Positions 13,980 to 25,900 of a DNA stretch of 64,000 bases are shown here, piece after piece. The translations under genes and the position numbers were made by a program. Below the pieces are notes generated by a model. The model ran no database searches and was not told the DNA's origin. It worked only from the letters and a program-made list of their open reading frames with translations. Origin of the DNA: Solenopsis invicta (lineage: Eukaryota; Arthropoda; Insecta; Hymenoptera; Formicidae). How positions within the stretch are numbered: the stretch's first letter is position 1; every line of letters begins with the position of its first letter. The stretch lies in contig NC_052665.1 in the NCBI RefSeq assembly GCF_016802725.1, positions 15,506,501-15,570,500 on the forward strand, in the 5' to 3' direction.

Positions 13980-15602
13980 ATTCGTTATAGTTAGGCTCCA
14001 ACGTTCGTTCTAAATGCTGACAACGCTGCTATCCAGTTACTTAAGTCACCTTTTGTCATCTCTTTTCTGTAACAAGTCCTTAAAAATTATCCAAAATGGG
14101 TAACGTTTTATTTGTTCATATTATTTTCTCGTCTTTAACAGTTGTTACTAAATATTGATTTGATGTCTCAGTATCTGATTATTTTGTACCGGAAATCGAA
14201 TACAATAAAAAAAAATAAAAAAGATAAAATGCATTAACATCTTTAGCTAACATAAGCAGGTTCTGAATACAGGCCATAGTCTCAATATTTAACTGTGTCA
14301 ACTGACACTGGTGCTAGTCGCGGTCACTTTATGATACCAAAATGTTGCAACTTTATTTAATTTTTGTTCTTTGTAATGCATTGTTCAAGCTCCTGTTCTT
14401 AAACTTTAAAATAATATGAAAAGAATTTGCTTTATGCTAAGTTATCTAAAGATAAACTCGGAAAACAAAAGCAATTTTGTTTTTGCTTAAATGACCTCAA
14501 TTTTATAATTTATTAAAATTTTATTAAAAACTGGTCACTTGATTATCATTTTAATGGCTGAAAGGTTATTGTCACTTTCTGTCAAGAGCAGTTATATTTT
14601 TTATCCAATGACTGAATAGCAGCGCTATAAATGCATCCTTTGAACTGTTAACGATTATTATACTTATACATTTTATATTATCTTTACTATAAATGTTGAT
14701 ATGAATGAGATTGATAGGTTTCTTTAATATTACGAATTAATGTATATCTCTTCTTGTTTAAATTATTATACTTTACTATATAATTCTACACTTTAACAAG
14801 ACATTTCTTTTTATAGTGAAATTAATATAGATACAAATTTAAAATATACAGTGAATAGAATTATTAATATATAAAAATACTTTTAAATTTAAGCTAAGTT
14901 TTATAAGAATATTAATAATTATTTTCGAAATAAATACATTATTTATTTCGAATAAACACTCTAATAAATCTGTCTATTTGAAATGTAGAAATTCCTGCTG
15001 TTTATTCTCATATTCTTATGTGACATAGGAACAATATATTATATTTGACAATGATTATAAAATGTGTTATATATTTAAAATAATCTGTGTTTGATAATGA
15101 AATAAACATGAATTAAACTGATTATTTAAAAAAAAATATTTTATTAACCAAACTCGAATACTGTAAATGCTATAAATATAAATGTCTTTCGAACAATTGA
15201 TAAAATTGTATAATATTGAACTTGAAAAACAAAAATAAAATATGCGAATTAACATACTGAATACTAATAAACATTGTAATACAAAATTATATTTTACCAT
15301 ATTGGTAATTAAAATAATATTAAGTCGAAACTATTACTAGTTACAATATATTCCACTTCATTCCCATGTGTCACATGCGAACGCATTTTAAATGGTAATG
15401 GCATTTAAACTTAAATCTTAAATTATAGATATTTAACTTTGGTTACTGATAAGAAAAGAAAAATAACATTACATTGTTCTTTTAATCTTATAAATAAGAT
15501 TATATCAACTAAAATCAGTATTAGACAAAATGCAGTTTCATACAAAATCTGGTACTAATTTCGCATATTAAATGTAATTTTAATTCTTAGTATTGATCGT
15601 TT
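13980..15602. other. Convergent 3' regions of eco and the DDX43-like gene
   Basis: The flanking genes converge here. AT-rich sequence holds the eco 3' untranslated region, with an AATAAA at 14204-14209, and the 3' untranslated region of the helicase on the other strand. I see no gene or structured repeat. Confidence 0.6.
14204..14209 (+). terminator. Candidate poly(A) signal of eco
   Basis: AATAAA, 225 bp after the eco stop codon, followed by an A-rich run. Assigned by position and motif only. Confidence 0.4.
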
Positions 15603-18600
15603 TTAAGTTCTACGATAACGTTCGCGTCTACCGCTGTTACCATATCTGTTGCCTCTTAGACTCGATTGTTCTGCGTCTTTTTTCTGTTTCCATGCATCAT
15701 ATCTTTCAGCCATTTTGTACACTTCTTCAGGTACTTCCTGAAATAAAAAAGCATAAATTGATAAAATCCATTCATAAAAAATTTGAAAAAATTAAAATGC
15801 TCCTTGTATCTACTAACTTGATTAGCCTCTTCAAGAATATCTATAAGCGCTTTCGCATGATGCCAATCCTGTCGTGTCATAAAAGTAATACTTTCGCCTG
15901 TTCGACCTGCGCGTCCGGTACGGCCAACTCTGTGAACGTATTCTTCTATATCTCGTGGGAAGTCATAGTTCAATACATGTCTGAAATGAGGGCAAAATTG
16001 ATTAATATTGATGTCGTATCCTGAGTAATGTAAAACGTAAAAACGCTTTGAAAACGTGAAACTTACGTAACATCTTCAATATCAATTCCTCGACTAGCCA
16101 CGTCAGTCGCGAGAAGGATTTGAACAGTTCCACTCTTCAAATCTTCTAACGCCTGTTCCCTATCTGCTTGATCTCTATCACCGTGAATGCTCTGGCATTC
16201 GATATTCGATAAAGCCAGATCGCTAGAGATATCGTCTACCTTAGACTTTTTACCGAAAAATACTATCGCCTTATCATGAGGGCCCATTTCTTGGAAGAAC
16301 TGGTGCATCTACAATGCACATTAATAATAAAAATACAATTAATATAACGTTTCCAAGATAATTTATAGTCGATTCTTTATCGATATTTATATACAAATAA
16401 AATTAGAAAAAATTTAGAAAATAAAATTAGGAAGAAAAATTAGAAAAAAAATATTGTCGAAAAATTCTAATTTTTTAGAAACATAAAAAAGCATTAATAT
16501 TTTCATGTAGTACTAACATATTCCGTTTTCTCGTCTTGATCAACCATATAAATTTTCTGTGTCACAGAGTGGACAGCTGCTAAGTCAAGAGATCCGACAA
16601 ATACTTGAAGCGGATTCTTCATATACGATTGGGCTAAGCGTCTTACACCCTGAGGCCATGTAGCACTGACAAAAAAGTGACAAGTATTATATTAATATTT
16701 ATTAAACAAATAAAATGCTACACTGATATTATATATTTTTAAATACTTCGAATAGCACCATATTTTAGAGACAAATTAGAAATGATTTATTTACTCTTTA
16801 AAAAAAATGTCTAATAAACTTTACAAATAGAAATTAAAAACATGAATTCTGAAATAAAAAAATTATAAGAGTAACTCTTTTCTCTCTCTTAAAAAAACCT
16901 CATTTTAACGTTTAAAAAATGTGGTTTATGTATACCTTGTCATAACGGTTTGCCTATCTGGTCGTACACCTAGGAGAGTCTTACGAATTTGCGGTTCAAA
17001 ACCCATGTCCAACATACGATCTGCTTCGTCAAGTATAAGATATGTTACAGCCGATACATCTAATATATTTGCTTGAACCAGATCGTTTAATCTTCCGGGA
17101 GTTGCAATTACTATTTGCACGCCACTTGACACCGTAGCTACTTGTGCTTTGCGACTTCCGCCACCGTACACGCAGACCCTTAAATAATTTTTTAGCTAAA
17201 TCATATGATGCGAAAGATTGCAATACTGTTAAAAAATCAAGACATATTACAAAACAAACGTACGCTTTAATACCACGGTAAGAGTACTTTGCTACTTCTT
17301 TTTCAATCTGCAATGCCAATTCTCTCGTCGGTGCCATAACAAGAACATTTGGTCCAGGACGCTCGTCGCGAGGAGTTACTTGTCCATCGATATGGATCAA
17401 AGCAGGCAATAAAAAAGCAAGAGTTTTTCCTGAAATCATAATTATCCTCTTTTACACATGAGCCTATATAATAGATATATTAAAAATAAAAATCAAAACC
17501 TGTCCCAGTTTGAGCAATCCCAATGAGATCTCGACCACTCAGTAGAATAGGCCATGCCTGGCACTGTATAGGACTTGGTTTTTCGAAGTTTTGCTTTCGT
17601 ATTTCTGTGAGGATATCTGGATATGCCTGTAATACATAAAGTAATATATATAGGCTAAAATAAAAAATAATAAAGTTTGATTGCATAAGTTTGATTGTTG
17701 TATTACTTGAAAAGCTTGTTCAAAGGTTTCAACAGGATTTGGTATTTTCAGCTCTTCGTCAGTGCCCCCTTCGTTCTCGAAAACATGTTTAACTTCTATA
17801 TTATTGTTGATCTTCCTGATGTGAGCTACTTTCGATGCCGACATATGGGTAACGGCTGGATCTTCCTTATAAAAATTTTTTATAATAGGAGGCAAAGCTG
17901 CCCACTTCTGCTTCTGATGGTTTTCCTGCCAGGAAAGTTATTATTATACAGTTCATGTATTACATAAAATAATAAAATAGTTTCACATATCATAAAATAA
18001 ACTATCTTTTATTATTATTTGCAAAACATACATATTCTTGATTAGCCTTGGACCAATCAAAATTGACCCAATCAATTTCTTTTTGCTCAGGTTGATCTCC
18101 TGTTCCTTGTGTAGATTCTACATTTTCCTGCATATTTTTATCAGTTTCACTACTTCTGTTAAATCCACTATTTCTGTTAAATCCACTATTTCTGTCAAAT
18201 CTACTATTTCTGTCAAATCCACTACTTCTATCAATCAATAACTCTTCTATTAAGCTCTTAGCTCGTTGCTGTTCATCATCTGTACCAATTAATGTCACAG
18301 CAGTCTGTCCATTTTCTTCTTGCTGTCTGTCAATCTAAAAATAAATAAATAAATAAATAAATATAGGATTGTATGATGAACTATACATAGCGCTCGCAAT
18401 ACATATTTTACTACATCAATTGTTTGGGATAATATTCTACTTACCTTGATCCTGGCATTGCTTTCACTCTCTAGAGCTTTAATCTTGCTGCCACCTCTCC
18501 CAACAATTTTTCCAACATTATTGGTATCAACGTACATAACAAGTCCATTTGTACTATTGTCATTACTCCCCCTAACATATTCGCGACGATACGAATTATT

Positions 18601-18753
18601 ATATGTACTTGAATCATTATTCCAATTATCCCCAGATGATGTGTTAGAGCGTTTATAAAAGTGAGTGTCTCTTTCCCTTCTATTATCCCTTCTTTGATCG
18701 AAACCTCGTTCGTACCTCCTTGACGACGGTCTGTTATCTTCCCAGTCACCCAT
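15603..18753 (-). CDS. DDX43: KH-domain DEAD-box RNA helicase, DDX43-like
   Basis: ATP-dependent RNA helicase with an N-terminal KH RNA-binding domain. Ten coding exons (18445-18753, 18032-18334, 17707-17925, 17500-17626, 17264-17429, 16936-17178, 16518-16665, 16067-16308, 15818-15980, 15603-15737) give 684 residues. An Arg/Asn-rich head is followed by a KH domain with GxxG loop GRGG (85-88), then a linker made of a six-residue RNS-type tandem repeat (139-165). The helicase core has Q-motif PSPIQCQAWP (295-303), Walker A AQTGTGKT (315-322), DEAD (425-428), SAT (456-458) and HRVGRTGRAGRTG. The KH-plus-DEAD order and the pieces KKNFYKE-like IKNFYKE and YGGGSRKAQ match DDX43/DDX53 rather than the p68 group. 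The acceptor at 17179 is read as AAG because it restores KAVCVYGGG. Confidence 0.93.
18149..18229 (-). repeat. 18-bp coding tandem repeat in the helicase linker
   Basis: About four units of 18 bp encoding the pattern (G/R)F(D/N)RNS between the KH domain and the helicase core. Units differ by single-base changes and the period keeps the frame. Typical of slippage-driven growth of a disordered linker. Confidence 0.85.
18337..18363. repeat. (AAAT)n microsatellite
   Basis: About six AAAT units in the first intron of the DDX43-like gene, starting three bases from the acceptor CAATCT on the minus strand. Confidence 0.9.
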
Positions 18754-20442
18754 TGTCGAAAGTAATTGAGATTCTTGTGCTCAAAACTGAGTCTAAAATA
18801 TACAATGTTATATCATCTATATGTACAATTGATAAACATATTTGTTGAGATTGAAAGATATTTTTTTTCTTTATCATATTACAGAAAATATAATTAACAT
18901 TAATAGTATTTCAGTTTACAAAAGAAAACTGATATAAGCTCTGAGGAGTACAAAGAATAAAGCAAGAATCAGAACTTTCAATTGATTAAAATAAAAGATT
19001 TTATATAATATTTTGTCTGTCAAATAAAGCTGTCTTCATCGCTTTCATTAGACAGTAAAAAGAAATCAAAGAATTATTAAAAACACACATTCAATTTATA
19101 GATGATACATTTATAATTGTTCAAGATTTATAGTTTATCAATTTAAAATAAAAATCAATTTGTTTCCAGTATATTTATTTAAATAAATAATTCTTTAATT
19201 AAATTAAACATTTATTTAAATAAAATTAAGTTTATTTCAATGCTACTAGAAACATTACATAGTATATCAGTTTACAATTTCATATCACTTTATCAAGGAA
19301 ATGGATGCCTCCATAAACTTTAGATTGATCTTTATGAGGCGTTATTAATGCAGACTAATTTTAAACTTCCTTTAACATTTTTTTCTGGTTCTAGTTGGTT
19401 GTTAATCTAATCAGGGTTGAAGTGCCTACATTTTCTACATTATTAGAAATTAATTTTTTATACTCCGAACATTCCACGAAACTTATCAACGCTTTGTGGT
19501 TAGATTTCTGATACGAGGCTAATATCGTGTTACTCTTGCATTATGCTGAGACAGCGAAACACACCTATCCCTATGAGAATAAACGTAAAAAAAAAAAAGA
19601 AAAAATTCATAAAGAAAAACAGCACGAGACGACGAGAGCACGGTGTTTTCCGTTTATGACGTATTACTTGCTCAGCTTACCTGAAGAAGGTATGCGAGCA
19701 GAATTGATGCTTCGTACACCTCTCACACGAAATGACTGCCGGTGACCACTGTGACCAGTGTATCCGATCGCTTGCAGATTCGCTAAGAACCGTTATACCG
19801 TTCCACAACTTTCACACCAAAGTGACAACAAATCCACGTGATCGGCTCCCGAGTTTCGCTCTGTAGCTCTCCCTAGCGACGCCAGAGATGATCCAATGGC
19901 CCCAATTAGCGAAGATCACAGATGAACACAAAATGAAAACGAGCAAAAACGAAAAGCTATCACTTGTTTGTTCTTGCCGCCTGCAATTGTCTACAACGTG
20001 GTTGTGCCGTTTGTGGCTGTTTGCTGTAAGAGAATCGATTCTTTTACACGCACTTTGTATGCGTGCGGTCGTTATCGCATACATGTGACGCACACGTGTG
20101 CATAACGTACATTTACAGTACTTAGAAGATAAAAAGAAAGACGAATGTGAAGACAGAATATGAAATTTAAAATTCTCTAAAAGCTGCGTCGTCTACCGTA
20201 GATCGCTCAATCGAACTTTCTTCTTCCGTTATATGCTGGCTCCGCGATTCCCAAACTTGGGACTAGGCTCCGATCCAATAAGTGCGTCTATAGCGTAGTA
20301 TAATGGTGGCGTCGAGCCGAAAGTCCCATTCGGAAGGTAAATACAATCGATCTTTTCCGTTTTCAAAGTTTTCGAACTTCGGGCTTTTCCGAGTGTTTCC
20401 GAAGAATCCTTCGTCGCTTTTGTGCCGATGGCGCCATCCGCG

Positions 20443-20536
20443 AGATCTCGGACAGAGAGAGAATTGACCAATCGCATTTGAGCAATTCGGCCAATTGATT
20501 AATGCGATTGGTCAATTCTCTCTCTGTCCGAGATCT
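20443..20536. repeat. Perfect 35-bp inverted repeat with 24-bp spacer
   Basis: Left arm 20443-20477 and right arm 20502-20536 are exact reverse complements, beginning AGATCTCGGACAGAGAGAGA and ending CCAATCGCAT. The spacer holds AATTGGCCGAATT-like sequence that is itself nearly palindromic (GCAATTCGGCCAATTG). The perfect match suggests a recent origin. Confidence 0.95.
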
Positions 20537-20867
20537 AGAATCGATTTCTAGCATAAAATCCGGAGCACAGACTCTTGCCTGCACAATCATATGCATAAAG
20601 AAATTGATTGGTCCATTTTCCCATGCATGTGCTAATGAATCAATTAATTCCTTTATGTATATATGATTATGCGAGAGTGTGTGCTTCACGCTTATCGCAC
20701 GTAAAATGCATAAACATAAGTATAACCAGCAGAAGACCGACGGGCCAATTATGAGCATCCAGCATAAAATCGCCATATTTGTTCACACAAGATTCTTATT
20801 GGGCTATTGGTCTCATGTTTTGTTATGTATATATTTCATGTGCCATAGATTTATTAGTTATATAATT

Positions 20868-21050
20868 TAATATGAATAATGCTTTTCCAAAATTAACTTT
20901 TATTTTAAATTACTTTTAATATGATTAAATTAGTATTTTTTGTACATGTAACTGTTACCGTGTAACTAAATTAATTTTATAAGCAATACAAGCCATTAAC
21001 ATTAACTTTAGTTAAAAAAATATATTAATTTATCCAACTCTGAATGATAA
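20868..21050 (+). repeat. Family A repeat, 3' partial copy
   Basis: Shares 'taatttaatatgaat', 'aaaattaactttta' and 'ccattaacattaacttta' in the same order as the fuller copy at 21920-22470. It ends in CCAACTCTGAATGAT, the reverse complement of the CAGAGTTG start seen at 24727. Confidence 0.55.
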
Positions 21051-21919
21051 ATAACAACAGCGCAGAGAGCGTAAATTTTTTCATAATTAAGTTAAAACAT
21101 ACAGCTATTAATTAAAAAATTGTCTAAACGGCCGTTTGTTTTCTGTTCCTGAACTACCTGAATTAGTGTGCACTTAAAATGAAATAGATATATATTTGAA
21201 AGTTAGTGAAAGCAAGATGGAACGTTCCAGTGCAGTCTAGTGCAGGAATAGAAAACAAGCCTCGGATCAAACTTTTATTTGAGAAATTCTAATTACCTCT
21301 CTTTTCTTCTCTCTCATTAATTGCGCAATCTTATCAATGCTGTTTTTCATGCCTCCAACCGGTGATGAGCAGCGCATATGCAATCTTATCTATCTTTGTA
21401 ATAAATCTATGCCTTCCACCGCTTTGTGCTAAAAAGATCGTTGGCGCCTGCAATCGATCGATGCGTGGATCAATTAATGCGGTTGAGGATCGGCGCTCCT
21501 GTTCGATCGACTAACTCTTTCGCAGCAAAACACACTTCGTATTCAATTAACCGTTTCGCTTCTTGCAAAGTTTCGCGGTAAAAGACGCATTCGTTGGTAT
21601 ATCCCTATTAGCGCACGCCGCACTACAGTGGGATGAAATGATGAGGTATTCGTGGAAAACGAGTTCAACTTCTGATATATTGTAGATATTGAAATCATTA
21701 TTTTATAAGCAAAAGTTTAATAACTTCACAACAGCAAAGTTATATAGCAATTTTTAAAGATTAATTAACAAAGGATCACATGTTACATTAAAAATAATAA
21801 ATTTACTTTGCATAGGAGAAGCGCGCGCGCACACTACGGAGGATGTTTCATATTTTGATTGAATTTCAAGCAAAATATATGCACATATACACGTATGTAT
21901 TATTTCTAACCATCAAGGC

Positions 21920-22470
21920 TGGCATAGTTAAAAAGTTAAGTTAAAAAATTAATAACTTTTAATTGAATAACTTAGTTAATTTTTAACTTTAACTAATAGT
22001 TATTTAATTTTGAAACACATATAAACTTTGATTTATTAACTTTTTTCTCCGAGTTAACAATTTATTTATATAAAGGAAAAAATTATAAAAATGATACAAA
22101 CATTTCTTTCCTATTTTATATAAACTTAATTTACAAATAAAATATTAAATTTGTTTAATGATCTCTGTATTATAATTGTTTTAAGTAACTTTAAAGAATT
22201 GCGAATTTCTAATTTAATATGAATTATGCTTTCCAAAATTAACTTTTAACTTAATTTAATCTTAACGTAACTTTTAATTGAACTTAGTTTCTTCTTCATG
22301 TAACTTTTAACGTAATTAAATTAATTTTATAAGTCATTAACTTTAACTTGAGTTAGTTAAAAGAACTACAAGAAAAGTTTATATACTTAGTTAAAAGTTA
22401 TTTCTTTATTTTATTTAAATAAATATTTCAATTAAGAAATTTTTAACTTGACTGCAAGTAAGTAAGTTAT
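21920..22470 (+). repeat. Family A repeat, fuller copy
   Basis: About 550 bp of AT-rich sequence opening with AGTTAAAAAGTTAAG and containing 'ttatataaacttaatttac', 'aaatattaaatttgttt' and 'cttaacgtaacttttaatt', all found in order in the other copies. No open reading frame of note. Confidence 0.65.
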
Positions 22471-22587
22471 TGGGATCTACATTTTTTTTTTTTAATTTAA
22501 TTTTTGTTTTAAGATATTTTTCTCTCAGTCCAGCAATAGGATTGATATTTTTCTAGTACATCTTCCAGAAGCCAGACCACTTGTTTT

Positions 22588-22635
22588 CCAATTTTCTTGA
22601 TTGTAGTACCACCAATTTTCTTGATTGTAGTACCA
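22588..22635. repeat. 24-bp tandem duplication
   Basis: Two exact head-to-tail copies (22588-22611 and 22612-22635) of a 24-bp unit starting CCAATTTTCTTGATTG. Confidence 0.9.
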
Positions 22636-22977
22636 CTAGCTACTGCTTTGTGATTTCATCAAATTTTTTTTCTTTTTCCTTCTTTAGAGTCGATCACTTT
22701 TGGTTTCTGAGGACAGAATATACACTCTTCTGTGCACACGCCTTCGGAGAAAGAATTAGCTATCTTCGTATGAAGGATCGCTTCTTTGGATCTGGATTCA
22801 TCGTTCACCTGTACGGGACGACGAGACGTTGGTCAGTACACGCGGAACATGTGTAGGACACACGAGGGTGGCGATACACGACACGCTGCGCAGAATCGTA
22901 TCGGTTTATAGTGTAACACAAGTCAGACGAGCCGTATTTAATTGTGCATCAGTGTGAAAAGGGACCTTGGAAAGAAT

Positions 22978-25900
22978 ATGCCGTCGATAGTAGTCTCGCC
23001 CTCGATAATTCTCCTTCTGATATTCGAATGCTATTTGGGTGAGTGACACGAATCCGCGACAGTCCGCCAGGATCACACCCTCCCGCCTTCGAAAATGCGA
23101 ATTCAAGTGCCGTGTGTAAAGTTCGCGTCCGATGGATTCGAGCGAGAGCGCTCGATCAAGGGGTGATCGAGCGACGACGAGACGCATATACAACGAAGCG
23201 GATATTCTCCAGGGAAACGTAAACGCGCTAATTCCCGCTCCGGGAAATTAATTTCCATCAGCCTTTGTTTGATGTCCGTCCAACTTCCGTCCGCGCCCGC
23301 GCGGTCCGAAAGTTCTGTTACATTATATATTTCACTCCTTTCTGATTCTCGGCAAAAATTTTGCGCATATCATATCGCATCGCATCGTCGCAGTAAGAGC
23401 CAAGAAATTGTAATTCTAAGAATAGTTCGGGTGAATTGTGCGATGAGCTTGAAAGGTTCCTCGGAACTTCGTGCAGCTAGCCGACAACGCGATTGGATGA
23501 GTAATCGTTTTTAATCAATTTTAAAATCCTTCGTTAACCAGCGTCGCGATTCGAAACTGAAAGCGTTAAATCTCGCAAAGTGAAACGTCACTTTGAAAAA
23601 GAGTGAAAGTTGAGAGCTTGCATTCTTTTATATAAACTTAATTTACAAATAAAATATTAAATTTGTTTGAGGATCTATTATAATTGTATATATTGTAATC
23701 GTTTTGAGTAATCTAACTTGAAAAAGAGTTTCTAATTTAATTACACGAATAAAATTTCAAAATTAACTTTGAACTTTTAACTTTCTGAGTGATTCATCAC
23801 TCTGTGAGAATCAAAATTCAATCCTATATACAGTGAATTAAAATTGAGCTTGTGTATTTTTCACTTTGCGAGATTCAGATAGTATACACATCCGCATGAC
23901 TTATTGCCAAAAAATATTGTTTCGCAGGGACCGGTGGTTCCTCGATAAGATCCCTGGATGTGCCGCTGGCTATCCGCAACGGTACCGGACCTGTGGACCT
24001 GATTTGCGTTTACGAGGTTGACGAGGACGAGAACGGACTTGTAATCAAATGGTTTCACGAAGCGTATCAGATTTATCAGTGGATTCCACCGAGTAATTTA
24101 CACTTTCACCCCGCCTACGCGGATCCCATTATAACTTATATGTCGGCCCTATGTATTTGCGCGTTATTATTAAATTTACCTTAACGACGGTCTGTGTGCG
24201 TTACATCGCAGAACTGTCGCGAGATATCGCAAAGTCGTATTGTAACGACGCGCGGATACCCGTGGGAAGGAAAATATCGTAGTTAGCTCGATTCGAAGTT
24301 ATAGGTACAGGTACATAAGACCGTATAATGAGCGGAGAAAATAAAAATACAAGTCGCGAAATATCGTACGATCGTGTCGCTTGCGTCAGAATGCGCATAA
24401 AAGGAGACTTTGATTCCTAACAAAGTAACATTTATACATATCGATAACTTTTCGCGACTGTGTTTTTTGAGAGACGGCACTTGAGACCGAATTTAGTTTT
24501 TAAAATTATATGTTTTACGATATTACATAGATTTTATCAAAAATTTTTACAGGAAACTTAATGATGTTACACGTTTAATTAAACAAAAGTTGCTAGATAA
24601 TTGAATAACTTTTAACATTTTTTGTAAATATAATAATTAAATTCTATTAAGAATTATTTTTATTAATATCTTCAATTGAAAAGAAATCTGTGAATTTACT
24701 ATTTCTAAAATTTCACTGTAAATCAGAGTTGAGTAATAACTAGTTCAAAAATAAAAGTTAAACAATAAACTTAACAAGTTACTAACTTTTAACTGGGCTT
24801 AGTTAAGTTTTAATTTTTAACTTTAATTACTTTTGAAACACAAACTTTCAGTTACTAACTTCTTCCCTAAGTAAAAATTTATCTATGTAAAAGAAAAAAA
24901 TTTTTTTTAATTAAAAATTTCTAATTTAATATAAATAATTTAAAAATGAACTTTTAATTTAACTTAATTTAATCGTAACGTAACTTTTAATTTAAATAAC
25001 TTAACAAACGATTAATTTTATTAACTTTAATATGAGATTATAGATAAATTCGTCTTGGTAAAAATCTCTCCATAATTATATTAATTACAGTATTATCTCA
25101 TATTTGTTGAATCCAAATTCGAAATATTGTAACAAGGTGTTTATACCGCCAGTACCGCCGCAAGATATCGGAATTATCGAAGGAGTCGCGGAATATCCAG
25201 CTGAAAACCTGAAGGAGCCATACTCGCGCTCAGTGATACGATTGAAGACCGTCACGATAGACATGACTGGGGAATATACGTGCGCAATCAGCACGTTTCA
25301 GGACGAGGCGAGCAACTCGACGAAAATGATTGTTTATGGCAAGTTTATGAGATAGAATTTAGTTTGAAATTTAAAAATTTTTCTATTTCCATAATTGCTT
25401 TTTTTGCACCGTTTAACTGACTTGATTGTCTTTTGTCTTTAAGTGCCGGAAAGCGATATGACGGTGCACACTTACCCCTTCAATAAGACCCACGTGAATT
25501 TAACGTGCGTCGTAACGGGCGCGCAACCACAACCGTCTCTGAAGCTCTACGTCGAGGGAATCGAGAGCAATGATCGCGGAAGTGATCGGGAATCCTCGAC
25601 AGACTGGTACAAGGGTAACCCACGAACGTCGCTGGATGTTGTCGTCGAGGACACGCTGGATCCTGCCGTCATCGAGTGCGAAATGTCAATCCCCGAAACG
25701 GAGTACAAGCGCCGAGAACGGATCGTCTACTATCCCAGTTCGAATCGTTCCAGTATGACAGACCCTGCACTTTAACACAAACATCTTTACTGTTATTTAA
25801 TTCTTCGTACACTCAAAAAAAGAGTGTTTAATTTTAAGATATTTAAAGGTTTTATTTTTGTCTCCGTTTTTTATGTATATTCAAAAATATTTTAATTTTA

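Larger units (their letters stand above)
18754..22977. other. Gene-poor region with repeats
   Basis: The first part is the upstream region of the helicase gene; the last part is upstream of the Ig gene. Open frames at 19527-20776 have some GC but no family I recognise and overlap a perfect palindrome, so I do not call them. Contents that can be supported are two copies of repeat family A, a 35-bp perfect inverted repeat and a 24-bp tandem duplication, each listed separately. Confidence 0.6.

Noticed and set aside
20229..20776. Minus-strand open frames of 82 and 137 codons
   Set aside because: They overlap each other and the perfect inverted repeat, show no family resemblance I recognise, and have no clear splice context. 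A decayed gene fragment cannot be excluded.
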